A program made the translations under genes and the position numbers. Shown here piece by piece: positions 22,701 through 34,086 of a stretch of DNA of 64,000 nucleotides (its first letter is position 1; every line of letters begins with the position of its first letter). The DNA lies in assembly GCF_002878395.1 (NCBI RefSeq), contig NC_061120.1, positions 92,297,349-92,361,348 of the forward strand. Reading direction: 5' to 3'. The stretch comes from Capsicum annuum (Eukaryota > Streptophyta > Magnoliopsida > Solanales > Solanaceae). Below the pieces are notes generated by a model, which saw nothing but the letters and a program-made list of their open reading frames with translations, was not told where the DNA came from and ran no database searches.

Positions 22701-24209
22701 TAAAGATACTAGAGCTGACATTTGTACTTATCCATACTGAGAAATCGGATAACTAATAGTACTGATATTTGATATTCAAATTCACCAGCTCTGGAACACT
22801 GAACAACTGAATCTGAGATCAACCATCATCTAGCAGGAAGTCTCTAGAGTTGAACAACTGAATTTGAGATCAACCCTCATCTAGCAGGAAGTCTCTATAC
22901 TCAATGATAATGATAATGGGTACATAAGTTCAAGAGCAACCCTCATCTCGCAGGAAGTCTCTCTACTCAATGATAATGATAGCAATACTGGGAGGCCTGT
23001 ATCTGATAGCCTCAACTTCTGCACATTAACTGAGTTCTTTTCTGAGACTGTTACTAAAACTGTGGGAATGATCATTTAACCGACATGCCCCACTTACCAT
23101 AAGTGGGATCCAACCTGTACCCTAGCTGGAAGGGTGCCAATACCGCGCCACCAATAAAGACAACTGCATAGGACCCTCTACTGTCAGGACCTCAAACGAG
23201 AATGCTGGGACCCTCTACTCACAGGACAACCACCTCATCTAACCCTCTACTCGCAGGATAGATGTCTCAACCTATGCTGGCGATGTAGTTCTGGAGCATA
23301 AGGATTGCTACCAGGAATCAAACCCTCTACTCGCAGGAATGTTCCCATCCTTAGCTCGCTCGGTGCTGAATCCTACTCCCAACTGAAAGACATTTAACCG
23401 ATTCTTAACTGTACTCAACTGAACTAAATCTGTTCTCACATTATGATACTTTATTCTCCGATGTCCAAATTGGATGAAACCAATTTTATTGGAAAGAAGA
23501 CTCTCAGGGCTTTCCGTTAATATATAGCAGCTCACACAGTTCATTATGTACAAGGATTTATGATCATTTGAAGTTGACCAAAAAAATCGCCTGGCTGCAG
23601 TATTTTTTTTCCTGCACATTTTACTGTTCACAGTTTGATCGAAATAGTCGTAGTTTGATCGAAATGGTCGTAACTCATCGCTCGAGTGTCCGTTTTGGGC
23701 GATCCATATATTGTTGGAAATCTTATTCGATGCTCTACGAAATGGTGGGTCAAAATCCAAGAAATGACACAGAAAAAAATTATAAATCATTCTCGAAGAT
23801 AAGATCCAATACGTTTACGCACAAAATTTCGACGAAAAATTGTTCGGGGTATTACACCTCATAGCTCAAGGAAATATTTATTCATTCAGTATCTCAGTTT
23901 ATTTTTAGTAGTTGGAGTTAGTTGGGGGCTTGTCCCATCATCTCTACAGTTCAGACAATTTTAAAGGCTTTTCAGACTAGATGTTTAGACATTATTCAGT
24001 ATTTCAGATTCTAATTTTTTTATCAGATTTCATCATTTCTCTTTATCAGTATTATAGTTTTGAATCTTATGGAATTTCATCCCATTATTCCACATTATAC
24101 AGTATTATTACTCAGTTATTGTAGCAGATATCAATCATGGGTTAGTTTGTGGTCCTTCGAAATTATGAGCACCGTGTAGTGTCCGGGGTACCAAATTTGA
24201 GGTGTTACA
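19724..24209 (+). repeat. 3' LTR of the chromovirus, interrupted by a solo LTR
   Basis: Starts TGTAAGACC and ends GGTGTTACA. Without the insert at 22027-23856 and one copy of its duplication it is about 2.65 kb, matching the 5' LTR. It contains the same CpG-rich block (about 19985-20145) and agagggt words (about 21290-21470). Confidence 0.87.
22027..23856 (-). mobile_element. Solo LTR of a related Ty3 element
   Basis: Read on the minus strand it starts TGTAATACCCCGAAC and ends GGGGCGTTACA. It is flanked by cctca at 22022-22026 and 23857-23861. The host LTR sequence reads through perfectly when the insert is removed. No interior or second LTR is present, so the element was reduced by LTR-LTR recombination. 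It carries seven accctc-type words, four of them at regular places with the form CCCTCTACTCGCAGG. Confidence 0.9.
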
Positions 24210-24214
24210 TATTT

Positions 24215-24296
24215 AAATTCTATTTGTATCACATAAATTAAGAAAAGAAAGTAATATATATTGGGCCTGTGCTTGCACGGGCTCCTTGATATCTAG
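24215..24296 (+). mobile_element. Helitron 3' terminus (right part of the split Helitron)
   Basis: A perfect 8-bp stem with one G.T pair, gcctgtgc-tt-gcacgggc (24265-24282), is followed by CTAG at 24293-24296 and T. This is the rolling-circle terminator of a Helitron. The body lies left of the chromovirus (8595-9062). Confidence 0.75.
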
Positions 24297-24572
24297 TGTA
24301 CAATATATTTATGGGGACATTACCCGGATTAGTCATTATTGGGCTTTTACCACCACTTATAGCCTAATTTTTAATTAATTACATTTCATCGCCCCTTCTT
24401 TCCTATTAATTATTCCTAATTATAATTCATAGCCTTTCTCATATATTTTCTCTCTTTTGCTATTTTCTATTATTCTCTTCTTTTTTTTTCTTTTTTTCAG
24501 TTTTTTTCTTCATTTTTTCTTTTCCTTTTTTGTTGTTTTCTCTTTATTTTTTATTTTTTGACCTTTTTCTTT
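24297..24572. other. T-rich host sequence, no gene
   Basis: Pyrimidine-rich, with ttttcttt runs from 24470 on. It continues to the right of the copia element at 28148. The segment at 24315-24370 (gggcttttaccaccacttatagcc) and the one at 31800-31860 (ggttttatagcaaaatgctgc) look like the two ends of an older dispersed repeat into which the copia element and the Helitron inserted. Confidence 0.4.
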
Positions 24573-24806
24573 TGTTATAAATGTATTTACATTATAGTGA
24601 ATGTCTGTTAAGATCTATTTGATATCTATCAGGATTTGAAGTATCTGTCTTTTAGTCAGAAATTAGGAGTATTTTTTCCTATAAATAGAGGGGTTTTATT
24701 CATTGTATTCTTAATCTAGTCATCTCTCATCCCTCAAGAGAAATAACAGTTACTCTCTCTATTCTCTCTACTCTTCTTCTTCTTTATTCTTTATTATTTT
24801 ATAACA
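24573..24806 (+). repeat. 5' LTR of the copia element
   Basis: 234 bp, with a TATA box (cctataaatag, about 24678-24688) and a ctcttcttctt pyrimidine run before the end. Confidence 0.87.
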
Positions 24807-24814
24807 CATTATAA

Positions 24815-25010
24815 GCACGAGACTCTGTCAAACAAGGTGAGATTATTAATCTAAAGGTAATTTATCTAAAAGTAATTTCGAGCATGAGACTCTGCCAAAC
24901 AAGGTGAGATTATTAATCCAAAGGTAATTTATCTAAAAGTAATTTCAAGCACGAGACTCTGCCAAACAAGGTGAGATTATTAATCTAAAGGTAATTTCAA
25001 GGTTAGTAAT
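24815..25010 (+). repeat. Three tandem copies of the copia primer-binding region, 67-bp unit
   Basis: gcacgagactctg recurs at 24815, 24882 and 24949, each followed by aacaaggtgagattattaat and aaggtaattt. The first copy sits at the LTR end, where the tRNA primer should bind (cattataagcacgagactc). Confidence 0.9.
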
Positions 25011-26959
25011 TTCCTATGTTATTTGTCTTTTGCTACTAAATGATGTAGTTATTGTTTGATTTGAGGAAAAAGGAATAATTGGTTTGGAAATATTTATATT
25101 TTAAATTTATTCATCAAAAATAATATTATCAAAAGAGATGATACTATGTTGTGTTCAATTCCCATGAATTTATTCCTAAGACGTCTTTATATGGATAAGA
25201 CCTTGAGTATGAATCTCAATGAATCATATTGATGATATTATGATGGCTAAGGCAAAATAACGAATATTTGGTGAAACATGTCCCATCAAATATTCTCTAT
25301 TCCTTGAATTAAATGTGGTAGCAATAAATCATATGTATGCCTCAATTTGCTTTTGTAGTAGCTATCTTAATTTGATACGCTTAAGGCATGATTATATTTT
25401 GTTCCTGGGGAATGAGAAGCTTATTAATGCAAACGTGCACTTGATTGTGATGGTATCACAACTCACCTCCGAAAGAGGTTGAATAATTGAGAAAAGTTAT
25501 TGTGAAATCTACTTCTGAAGTAGGAAATCTGAAATTATTCATGTAATAGTAAATATAAAATTTACTAAAGAAAAAAGGTACATGTCATGGTAAACTTGGA
25601 GTTTACTAGTATAAGAGTTCATAAATTGATATGAACGATTGCGATATCCCAAAGATGTACATACTGAGTATGTAAAATATATTGAAGAATTAGAAAATTC
25701 TTCATTACTTTTAATGTTATTCTCATAATAAATTGGTTAGACCAACTAATATTGGGATTGGATCCCTTAAAATCTGAAAAGTATAAAAGATGAATATGGG
25801 CCCCTTCACCAGTCATGTGATTTATTAAGATGCATCAATATAAGATGATCACATGTGGGTTTATTGTAAACTTGCAGTTTGACATTCATAAAGTTGCTTG
25901 CTCAATAAAATTGAGTTAAGAGCATAACTTTCAGATTGTACAATTAAGACAATTCATCTAGATGATCATGGTTTAGCATCGAATGCCTTCAATAAATATT
26001 TAAATCATTGAGAACAAAAGCTTCATGTGTTGGTTTGAAATATTATATACAAAAGCACTTGTATACATCAAACGAATAAATTATGATTAATTTCCCCACA
26101 AAGTTGGTTTTAAGTCAGGAATCACACGTTGTCCGTCTAATAGTTAATGTGCAGTATACGATTAGTGAATATACCATGATACACAAAGATGAATTCTTCA
26201 AAGAAAAAGAAGGATGTATGTTAGTTTTTCTAACATAAGTAAGAGATTATAAGAAGCTAAGAAATATGTTAGGAATTATCATCAGATCCTCATTCATAAG
26301 ATAATTCAAGTTAAATGCCGAAAGCATCTCACATTTAAGCTGCAAGTGCTCCTATTTTGTGTCCCTAAAGAACAAAATCTATGCATGTGTGGAGAGTTGT
26401 AGATTAATTGGTTCTAAATAAAATAATCCTTGAAAAGGATAAAGAGCAAATAATCATAATAAAAAGGTAATGTGCTCTTAGAACCTACGACATAACACTT
26501 CATGAAACCTTATGAGAGGTTCAGGTACCCAAAAATAAAGAAGTAATGAGATCTCAAAAGGTTATGTCGCATTGTGAATCGATATGAAATGATATATCAT
26601 TAATATCTTTGATATAATATTGGCACAATATTGTGAAGGACTATGAGGATTTGAATTCTACGTTAATTTAAGTATGCTAACGTAGAAAAATTTATCAAGT
26701 GACATGAAAGGATACATCTTGGTAAGCATAAAACTTATTTGATTTGCAATCCAAACACTTGAAGACGTCACTAATGAAATATTGAATATTGTCACTTGAC
26801 AAAATTTACATGAAAACTTTTAAGGATTCAAAATATTTGAAGCATAGAAAAGTTTCTGGGAAACTTGTTTATAATCCTTATATTGTATAAGCTTATAGCT
26901 TGATTGAAACTCTTAGAGAGTTTTCAAAAAGCAATAGATTATTTGTTGAAATAGGAAAT

Positions 26960-27650
26960 ATACCAAACTGAATTGTTTATGAAGTACCATATCTTAGTGC
27001 AAGTGGTGCACTAATGTATCTTGCAAATACTACAATGCCTGATATAACCTTTTTAGTCAATTTGTTAAGCAAGGTATATTTCTTTTCCTACGAGGAGACA
27101 TCAAAATGGGATAAAGTACATGAGTTTATTTTATTCTAAAGATTGCAGTCCTGATCTTATTGTTCATGATGATGTTGGGTACTTACTTGACCTGCATAAA
27201 TCTCGGTCTCAAACATGTAATGTGTTCACATGTGGGGACACTGTCATAACTTGGAGATATATAAAGCAGTCTATCTAGCTACTTCATTGAACTATGATAT
27301 GATAATAGCTATTCATGAAGCTAGCCGAGAATATGTATGGTTGAGATTCACAATACATCTCATTCGAGAAAAATATAGTTTGAAATGTGACAACGTACCC
27401 ATAATTTTATAGAGAGATAATGCAGCATGCATAGCACATCTTAAGGGAGGATTCATAAAAGGAGATAGAACGAAGTACAGTTCATCAAATCTTTTCTACA
27501 TATATAAACTACAAAAGAATGGTGATATTAACGTGTAACAGATTCGTTCAAGTGATAATGTGGCTGATTTATTCACCAAGTTTCCTCCAATTGCAACTTT
27601 CAAGAAGATGGTGCACATTATCGGGATGCAAAGGTTCAAGGATGTTCTCA
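26960..27650 (+). pseudogene. Copia RT C-terminus and RNase H
   Basis: In shifting frames: YLSASGALMYLANTTMPDIT (about 26990-27050), then GYLLDLHKSRSQTCNVF and TWRYIKQSI (27178-27275), ATSLNYDMIIAIHEASREYVWLR (27281-27350), DNAACIAHLKGGFIKGDRTK (27418-27477) and QIRSSDNVADLFTKF (27539-27583). These are the successive blocks of a Ty1/copia RNase H, which removes RNA from the RNA-DNA hybrid. Stops at 27273 and 27410 and at least two frame changes leave it dead. No upstream RT YVDD motif was found. Confidence 0.8.
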
Positions 27651-27843
27651 TTGAGGGAGCAAATACACACTACACTTTTTTTCTCTTTCAAGGTTTTGTC
27701 CCACTGGGTTTTTCTTGTAAGGTTTTTAATGAGGCAGCCTATATGCGTATTGTTAGAGATGTGTACTCTTTTTCCTTCATTAGATTTTTTATCCCACTGG
27801 GTTTTTTTCTAGTAAGGTTTTAATGAGGTACATTATCTATCAA

Positions 27844-27934
27844 TTAGACATTCAAGGGGGAATGTTATGAATGTATTTACATTATTTTTCTAGACATTCA
27901 AGAGGGGGGTGTTATAAATATATTTACATTATAG
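27844..27934 (+). repeat. Duplicated polypurine tract and LTR start
   Basis: agacattcaagggggaa followed by TGTTATGAATGTATTTACATT (first 21 bases; 27846-27884) is repeated at once as agacattcaagagggggg followed by the true 3' LTR at 27910. The first copy is an aborted LTR start of about 25 bp. Confidence 0.85.
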
Positions 27935-28143
27935 TGAATGTCTTTCAAGATCTATTTGATATCTATCAGGATTTGAAGCATATGTCTTTTAGTCAGAAAT
28001 TAGGAGTATTTTCCCCTATAAATAGAAGGGTTTTATTCATTGTATTCTCAATCTAATCATCTGTCATCCCTCAAGAGAAATAACAATTACTTTTTCTATT
28101 CTCTCTACTCTTCTTCTTCTTTATTCTTTATTATTTTATAACA
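27910..28143 (+). repeat. 3' LTR of the copia element
   Basis: 234 bp, same length as the 5' LTR, with the TATA box conserved (cctataaatag). Confidence 0.87.
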
Positions 28144-28484
28144 CTTTTTATTTTTTATTCATTTTTTTCTTTTTCTTTTTCTTTTTTTCCTTTTCCTTTT
28201 TCTTTTTTTTTTATTTTTTCTTTTTGTATTTTTTCTCCTTCATTTTTTTCTCCTTTTTTTTTTCTCTTATTTTTTTCATTCTTTTATTTTCTTTTCAATT
28301 TCTCTCCTTCTTTTCATTTGTGTGAACTGACAAACACAAATACAAGTGCGAACTATAAAATACAAATGCGAACTATAACATACAAATACAAGTGCAAACT
28401 ATAAAATACAAATTTAAATGTGAAATATAACATATAAATATAAGTGTGAACTATAAAATACAAATACAAATGTGAACTATAACA
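28144..28484. repeat. T-rich tract and degenerate caaatacaagtgcgaactataa repeats (first part)
   Basis: After the pyrimidine tract, 28320-28484 holds seven or so degenerate copies of a unit with acaaatacaa and gcgaactataa. The same words continue on the other side of the Helitron (30579-30600) and again at 31185-31270. No coding potential. Confidence 0.75.
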
Positions 28485-28620
28485 TCAATAATAATATATT
28501 AAAAGTGTGAAGAACCTTAGAAAAATGATTTGAACTTTTAACCCTTCACTAAAAGATTATGCAATAGACAAAATTGTCTTTTCGCTTTTTTTTTTTTAAA
28601 ATATTAATTATCTAATTAAT

Positions 28621-28870
28621 TTTAGATACAACCAAAAAAGGAAAAATAAGAAGTTGTACACGACCAAAATGGAAAAATAAGTATGAAGTTTGAATTTAGA
28701 GTCCTTTCCATATTAGAAAAGATTTTTTCCTTCGCTTTTTTTTTAATTAATTTTAGATACAACCAAAAAAAGGAAAAATAAGAAGTTGTACACAACCAAA
28801 ATGAAAAAATAAGTATGAATTTTGAATTTAGAGTCCTTTCCAAATTAAAAATGATTAATACGTACTTTTC
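28621..28870 (+). repeat. 131-bp tandem duplication inside the Helitron
   Basis: tttagatacaaccaaaaaa at 28621 and 28752, each followed by gaagttgtacac and tagagtcctttcca. A third, more diverged copy is at about 29000-29075. Confidence 0.85.
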
Positions 28871-29041
28871 TATTTGGTCGCTCTTTTTTTTAATTATTGT
28901 TTGATTAATTTTAGTCAAAATAACTTAAAAAACGTAGTATAGTACGATAAAAAAACAAGTAGAATTGTAGTAGTAGACAATAAAAAAAAATGAAAAATAA
29001 GAAGTTGTAGTTGTACACGACCAAATAGAAAAGTACGTATT
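28857..29041. repeat. 24-bp perfect inverted repeat inside the Helitron
   Basis: 28857-28880 is the exact reverse complement of 29018-29041 (core cgaccaaatagaaaagtacg). The spacer is about 137 bp. Confidence 0.9.
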
Positions 29042-29653
29042 AATTTCAAAATAAAAGTCCTTTCCATATTATAAAAGATTTGTTCCATGTTTGATCAATT
29101 CTTTCATGGTAATTTTTTTTTTTTTGATTTTTATATTTATTAGGCATTCTTTTTTCCTAGAAATAACAGAATGACATTTGAAGAGGAAATTATTTTTTCA
29201 ACAGATAGATTTTGTGTTTTTAGTTTTAATTTTTTAAAAATATTATGGTTCTTTTACTATAATTTTATTTATTGTTGACTTTCGCATGATGTGCAGGTGA
29301 ATAAAAATTCATGTACAATATGTGATTGAGAATTCTTTACAACTTTTAGGTGAGTGTTTTCTTCTTATTATTTGTCTTGTTTGATCATGATTTTTTTGAA
29401 AAAGTACTTCACTTTAGTAAAAAATGTAGGGTAGAAGAATATTTTAATATTTTTCTTTCTACTAGACTTCCTAAAATATATGGTAGAAGAATTAATTAAT
29501 ATTTTTCTTTCTACTGTTCAATCAGAAAATTACTCTGACTCTATTAAGGAAATACTTCTTTAAATATTGAGATACGTTAAAATAGAGAACAAACCGGTTT
29601 GCCTATTGGGTGAATATGATTGATGCTCATCTAACTTGATTCGATCAATAGGG

Positions 29654-29695
<42 letters not shown>

Positions 29696-29834
29696 TTATT
29701 TATATATATATATATATATCTTCTTAGTTTTCATTAAAAATCATTCTTTATGGTCAAAATTTTCGCTCAAACAAGAATTAGTTGGATCAAAATCGAAGCT
29801 TTGTGATCACTATATATATATATATATATATTAT

Positions 29835-30430
29835 AGTTTACTGGTCGTGGATGAATGTTGATTTGCTTTGAAGAACTTCTTGTGTAAAAGTTAGGTTTAA
29901 TTGTATTGTTTTGATATCTTTATTATCTTATTGTTTTATTTTAATTTACAGATGCTAGATGAATGTGGGTCGGCTGTGAAAATTTTTTCTAGGTAAAGGT
30001 TATGTTTAATTGTATTATCATAATATCTCTATTAGTTTGTAATTTTGTGGTAGTTTACAGTTCGTAGTTGAATCTCGATTGTATGTAAAATTTAAGTTTA
30101 GTTGTATTGTTTTTATATCACTTTTATCATATTATTTTATTTTAGTTTACAGATGATAGATAAATGTTGGTCGTCTTTGAGAATTTTTTTTATGTAAAGG
30201 TTAGATTTAGTTGTATTATTTTGATAGCTATATTATCGTATTATTTTGTTATTATTTACAGGTGATAGATTAGTGTTGAGAGACTTTAAAAAACAAATTG
30301 TGTGTAAAGATTAGATTTAATTGTTATTTTGATGTCTCTATCATTGTCTTATTTTGTTGTAATTTACAGATGGTAGATGAATGTTGATCGATTTTTAATT
30401 TTTTTTTGACAAAAATTAGATTTAATAAAT
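29835..30430 (+). repeat. Helitron subterminal minisatellite, about 108-bp unit, six copies
   Basis: Units start near 29835, 29943, 30052, 30144, 30253 and 30361. Each runs tttacag-tagatgaatgt, a gtaaaggttagatttaattgt segment and a ttattttgtt tract. The fourth spacing is 92 bp because of a deletion in that unit. Confidence 0.85.
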
Positions 30431-30549
30431 AAATTCTCTATCTTTACATACTCAAAAGATATCAAATTTAATTATTATACTCAACTTTATTGTTTAAATA
30501 AATATTCTATTTAGTTAGTGTAATATTTGAACTCATTAAAGTGAGATAC

Positions 30550-30577
30550 ACGCGCAATGCGCGTACACCTAAACTAG
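30550..30577 (+). terminator. Helitron terminal hairpin and CTAG
   Basis: Perfect 6-bp stem acgcgc/gcgcgt with loop aat, then acacctaaa and CTAG. In Helitrons this hairpin ends rolling-circle transfer; it is not a transcription terminator. Confidence 0.85.
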
Positions 30578-32109
30578 TATAAATACAAGTTTGAACTATC
30601 ATTTGTATTGTTTAATTATTGAAAAGAAACGATTAATTTTCTTTCTACGAATACTTGTTTGTATTTATTTATACAAGTAAATACAACTCAAAATTTTATA
30701 CAAATACAATATAGAAAAATATAATATTGTATTTGTTTCATTTGTTTGTCATTGTATTTGTGTCAAGTGATATTTGTTTATTTACAAATATGAATAATAA
30801 TTTTGATATACAAATACAAAATGGTACATTTGTATCAAATGATATATTACATATTTATATATTTTAGAATCATGAAAATACAATTAATGCACTTACTTGG
30901 TTGTATACACATACAAATGATAAATTGTACATAGTCACGACTAGATACAATATGCAATCAACTTACACATACACATACAAAATAATTTCTTAAAAATAAA
31001 AAGGTAATGAAGAAAATAGAATACAAATACAAGTGTAATCCAAATATATTCTAAATATACAAACACAATAAAACCATAATATAATTATAATCCAATATAA
31101 TATACAATCAATTATAAAATACAAATACAAAATAGTTCTTTAAAATAAGTGTAAATTATATAAAATATAAATGATGCCGTAAACTAACAAATATAAATAC
31201 AAGTAATTACTATTAAATACAAATACAAATGCGAACTATAAAATATAAATACAAGTGCAAACTTCAAAATACAAATACAGTTGTATCAATAAATATAAAA
31301 ATATAAATGAGAGTGTGACTACAAATACGATAAATAATTATGGTATTTACGTTATCATCCATGACTTGTGCTCGACTAGTCATATTTTTTGAAAATACAA
31401 AAAATATAAAATAGAACAAAAAAAATAATAAATAAAATAAGTACAAAAAAGAAAATAAAAAAAATCAAAGAAGAAAAGAAAAAAAGAAAGAGAAATAGAA
31501 GTTAGAGATTACAGAGAGAAAAAAATTGAAAAAACAAAAAGAAAGAATCGAAAAAAATAAAAATATGAAAAAATAGAAAAAATAAGAAGAAAAAACGACA
31601 AAAACACAAAAAATATAAAATATAAAAAAAGATAAACGTGATTGAGATAAACGTAATTGAGATCTTTTTCTTTTTAAAACTATTGAATTTCATTTTTGGC
31701 GCGACTAAATAGAGACTGTATTCATATTTTATATGGATACATACTATCTGTAAAACCGAATACAACCAGCATAAATCAAATACAGCGGCTATAAATGGTA
31801 ATTATGTAAAATGTGGCTATGGAAGGTTGGTTTTATAGCAAAATGCTGCTATTTTTGAAAGATCTCCTATATTTAATGTAAGAGAAGTTTTTGAATATTC
31901 TGTTGTTCTTTTTTATTTTTTGATTAAATAGATTAACTTTATCTAATAAAAAATGTAGGTATTACATACCCAGGTAGCAGTAGAACAACTACCTCCAAGA
32001 TGAAAAAGAAAATCAAGACTCAAGAGCTGACTCTAAGTACAACTATTCCTACAGCTTCTGAGTCAAAACCAATACAATCAAAAGAAAAATAAAAAAAATA
32101 CTAGGGAAT
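30578..32109. other. AT-rich DNA without genes
   Basis: Continuation of the acaaatacaag repeats, then A-rich purine tracts (31380-31620), then 31680-31880 with ggttttatagcaaaatgctgc, possibly the right end of the dispersed repeat noted at 24297. Two small frames on the minus strand here (31264-31446, 31502-31765) are Phe-rich translations of the purine tract. Confidence 0.5.
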
Positions 32110-32810
32110 ATTTGTTCAAGACTACTAAGCAATTCTGTCAATCCGCAATGCCTTGTTCTTTGATATGAATATGTAATGCAATCTCCCTGCAAGTATTTAT
32201 GTGGTTGATTCTTTCATTCTGAAACCTCAATATGTTCCTATCTCTCCACACACAGTACAACATCACATCATAGCAAAATCATAACAAACAAATCCTGCAA
32301 CATCAATCTTCCTCTTTGGTAGTTTACTTATTCATTCAGTTTCGTATTGCCATGATCCTACTTTCCTAACTTGTCCCATTCATGTTAACAGTTTGGACCA
32401 AGCTTGATTACTATAAGAGCAAGTAAAAAACAAGTTTTCAAAGGTCTCCACTCCACCTGCACAGAACACACATTCCAGTAGCACTTGAATGCTCATTTTC
32501 TGAAGTCTGTCCGCTGTCGATAATCTATGATGCATTGCAAGTCAAAGAGTGAACTTGTATATTGGATGAGTATGCTTGTAAAGAGTGATGCTTTTCCACT
32601 GCACTCTAGTATAGTGAGGAATGCTTGTAAAGAGTGATGCTCTTCCACTGCACTCTAGTATAGTGAGGATGAAGCGTGATATAAGTTTGCTTAATCTGGA
32701 ACTTGTCTTCCTTCACCGCTAGATTAAGTTGTTGTTGAAGATTGCCTTGAGAAGAGATAAACTGTAATGCCTTATTTATATCAATAATCTTTCTCACGAC
32801 ATAAGTTACC
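32110..32810 (-). pseudogene. L1-type LINE 3' fragment: zinc-binding RT domain (zf-RVT)
   Basis: On the minus strand, 32797 to 32606 reads KEDKFQIKQTYITLHPHYTRVQWKS in an open frame. In other frames the zinc-binding reverse-transcriptase tail follows: a CNVCSVQVE/ETFENLFF-like block with paired cysteines, CSYSNQAWSKLLTWMG, then ERNILRFQN and REIALHIHI ending near 32150. These blocks are typical of the C-terminal end of plant L1 ORF2. The catalytic RT and endonuclease are absent, so only a 5'-truncated remnant is left. A small internal tandem duplication breaks it. Confidence 0.65.
32569..32668. repeat. About 50-bp tandem duplication in the L1 fragment
   Basis: atgcttgtaaagagtgatgc followed by ttccactgcactctagtata occurs twice in a row, with one or two differences. 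Confidence 0.9.
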
Positions 32811-34051
32811 TGCTTAATGTGTTACAATGTATAATTAATGTTTACATTATTAACACACACACAGACACATATATTTATAAAGGAGGATTATGCTCCTGAT
32901 GATGTGGTATGTCTTAGAATCAAGAAATCATATTTATCTTTTATCTCCTTTTTTTTTGTCTTTTATTCCTTTAATTTTTATTTACATGATATTTTAAAAA
33001 TTTAACAAATTATCTCATTAATTCTTAAATAATTGCATAATAAATTTTTGGTTACAACAATTGAATTGAATTTAAATGTAGGAAGATATTACACCAACAA
33101 TCTTTTTTACGTAACCTATGTTTTACCCTTATGTTGCCTAATCTTAGTTTTTGGATACGAGATATTCATCCTAGTCACAATGCACGTATTTGCCCAATTG
33201 TTCTTTTTGTTACTTTTTGCTCTCCCTAAAAAACATACAGAATAAACCATTCCAAAGGAAAACACATCAATGCAAAATTCGTTCTTTATGAATTTTTTGT
33301 TTCTTCATAGCAAAAAGAATTTTATTTCATGATTTCATTTTTGAGACTTTTAGGTTTTTTTTATGTCTAATGAATTTCTTGCTATATTTTTTTAGTTACA
33401 GTAATCAAATTCATATTATTTGATTTATAAATTTCACCAACAACTGAGTTTCAATTAAATTTGTACCGACACTTCAAAGATTTTCTATACCAAATCTCTC
33501 AATTTTTTCGATTTTACTTTTGAAGGATCAATCTTTGTTGGAGTTCAGTAGGAGATTAAGAGTTTCTCAAAAATAAATTATTCTCAGAAATAAAAGTTCC
33601 TGGCTTTACCACTCCTCTGTTTGTTTGAAAATATACATTTGCTTAAAACACTAATTTTTCTAATTAGTCTTTGCCATTATTGTTTCAGATTATGCTTGAC
33701 AAAGCCAATTTGAAGTTCAGAGGCTACCAACATTATGGTAAGTCATTTTTTACTTGTGTCTTTGAGATTTTTTCCCGATCTCTTTGTATGCTGTGATACT
33801 GATCAAACTAACATTGAAAAAAATATATGAAATTCTTCTTGCAATAATTCAAATTCTCACGAATCTCAACCCGTCGATCAAGAAACCTTACACATTGAAT
33901 CTTATGAGAATTCTTAGGGCTTTCGATGCTTTGGTTGCTTTTCGTTTGAAATCTTTTTAATTATGTTGCTGACTTCGATTCAAGTTTATGGAGAAAGGGC
34001 CATCGATTATGTTAACAAGTAGATATCTGTAATTCGAGAAATATATCTATA

Positions 34052-34086
<35 letters not shown>

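Larger units (their letters stand above)
9063..24209 (+). mobile_element. Chromovirus-type Ty3/gypsy retrotransposon with nested LINE and solo LTR
   Basis: LTRs at 9063-11724 and 19724-24209 are flanked by the 5-bp duplication tattt (9058-9062 and 24210-24214). Interior order: iMet-type primer-binding site, leader, gag, traces of protease, a long non-coding segment, integrase C-terminus with chromodomain, 3' UTR, polypurine tract. RT, RNase H and the integrase catalytic core are missing. An RTE LINE (11949-15998) interrupts the leader, and a solo LTR (22027-23856) interrupts the 3' LTR. The first 300 bp of the two LTRs differ by roughly 10 percent by eye, so the insertion is old. The chromodomain and LTR type point to the Tekay/Del chromovirus group (recognition, not a search). 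Confidence 0.9.
24573..28143 (+). mobile_element. Decayed Ty1/copia retrotransposon
   Basis: LTRs of 234 bp each (24573-24806 and 27910-28143) start TGTTATAAAT and end TAACA. A cttt duplication flanks them, though the T-rich target makes the exact TSD uncertain. By eye 14 of 234 LTR positions differ, about 6 percent. Only the RT C-terminus and RNase H near the right end are recognisable; 25010-26970 has no open frame and only faint resemblance to pol. The leader and the polypurine tract are both duplicated (see separate entries). Confidence 0.85.
28485..30577 (+). mobile_element. Complete non-autonomous Helitron, 2.09 kb
   Basis: Starts TC at 28485 and ends CTAG at 30577, inserted between A and T (28484 and 30578). 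A perfect hairpin acgcgc-aat-gcgcgt (30550-30564) lies 9 nt before the CTAG. The flanking aactataa/aaatacaag repeat reads through when the element is removed. It encodes no Rep/helicase. Inside are a 131-bp tandem duplication, a 24-bp perfect inverted repeat, TA runs, and six 108-bp tandem units near the 3' end. A reverse-strand relative lies at 7562-8490. Confidence 0.88.

Noticed and set aside
22278..23864. Open frames of 98-160 residues inside the solo LTR
   Set aside because: LTR DNA is non-coding in this family; the frames show no domain and are not in a shared position in related LTRs.
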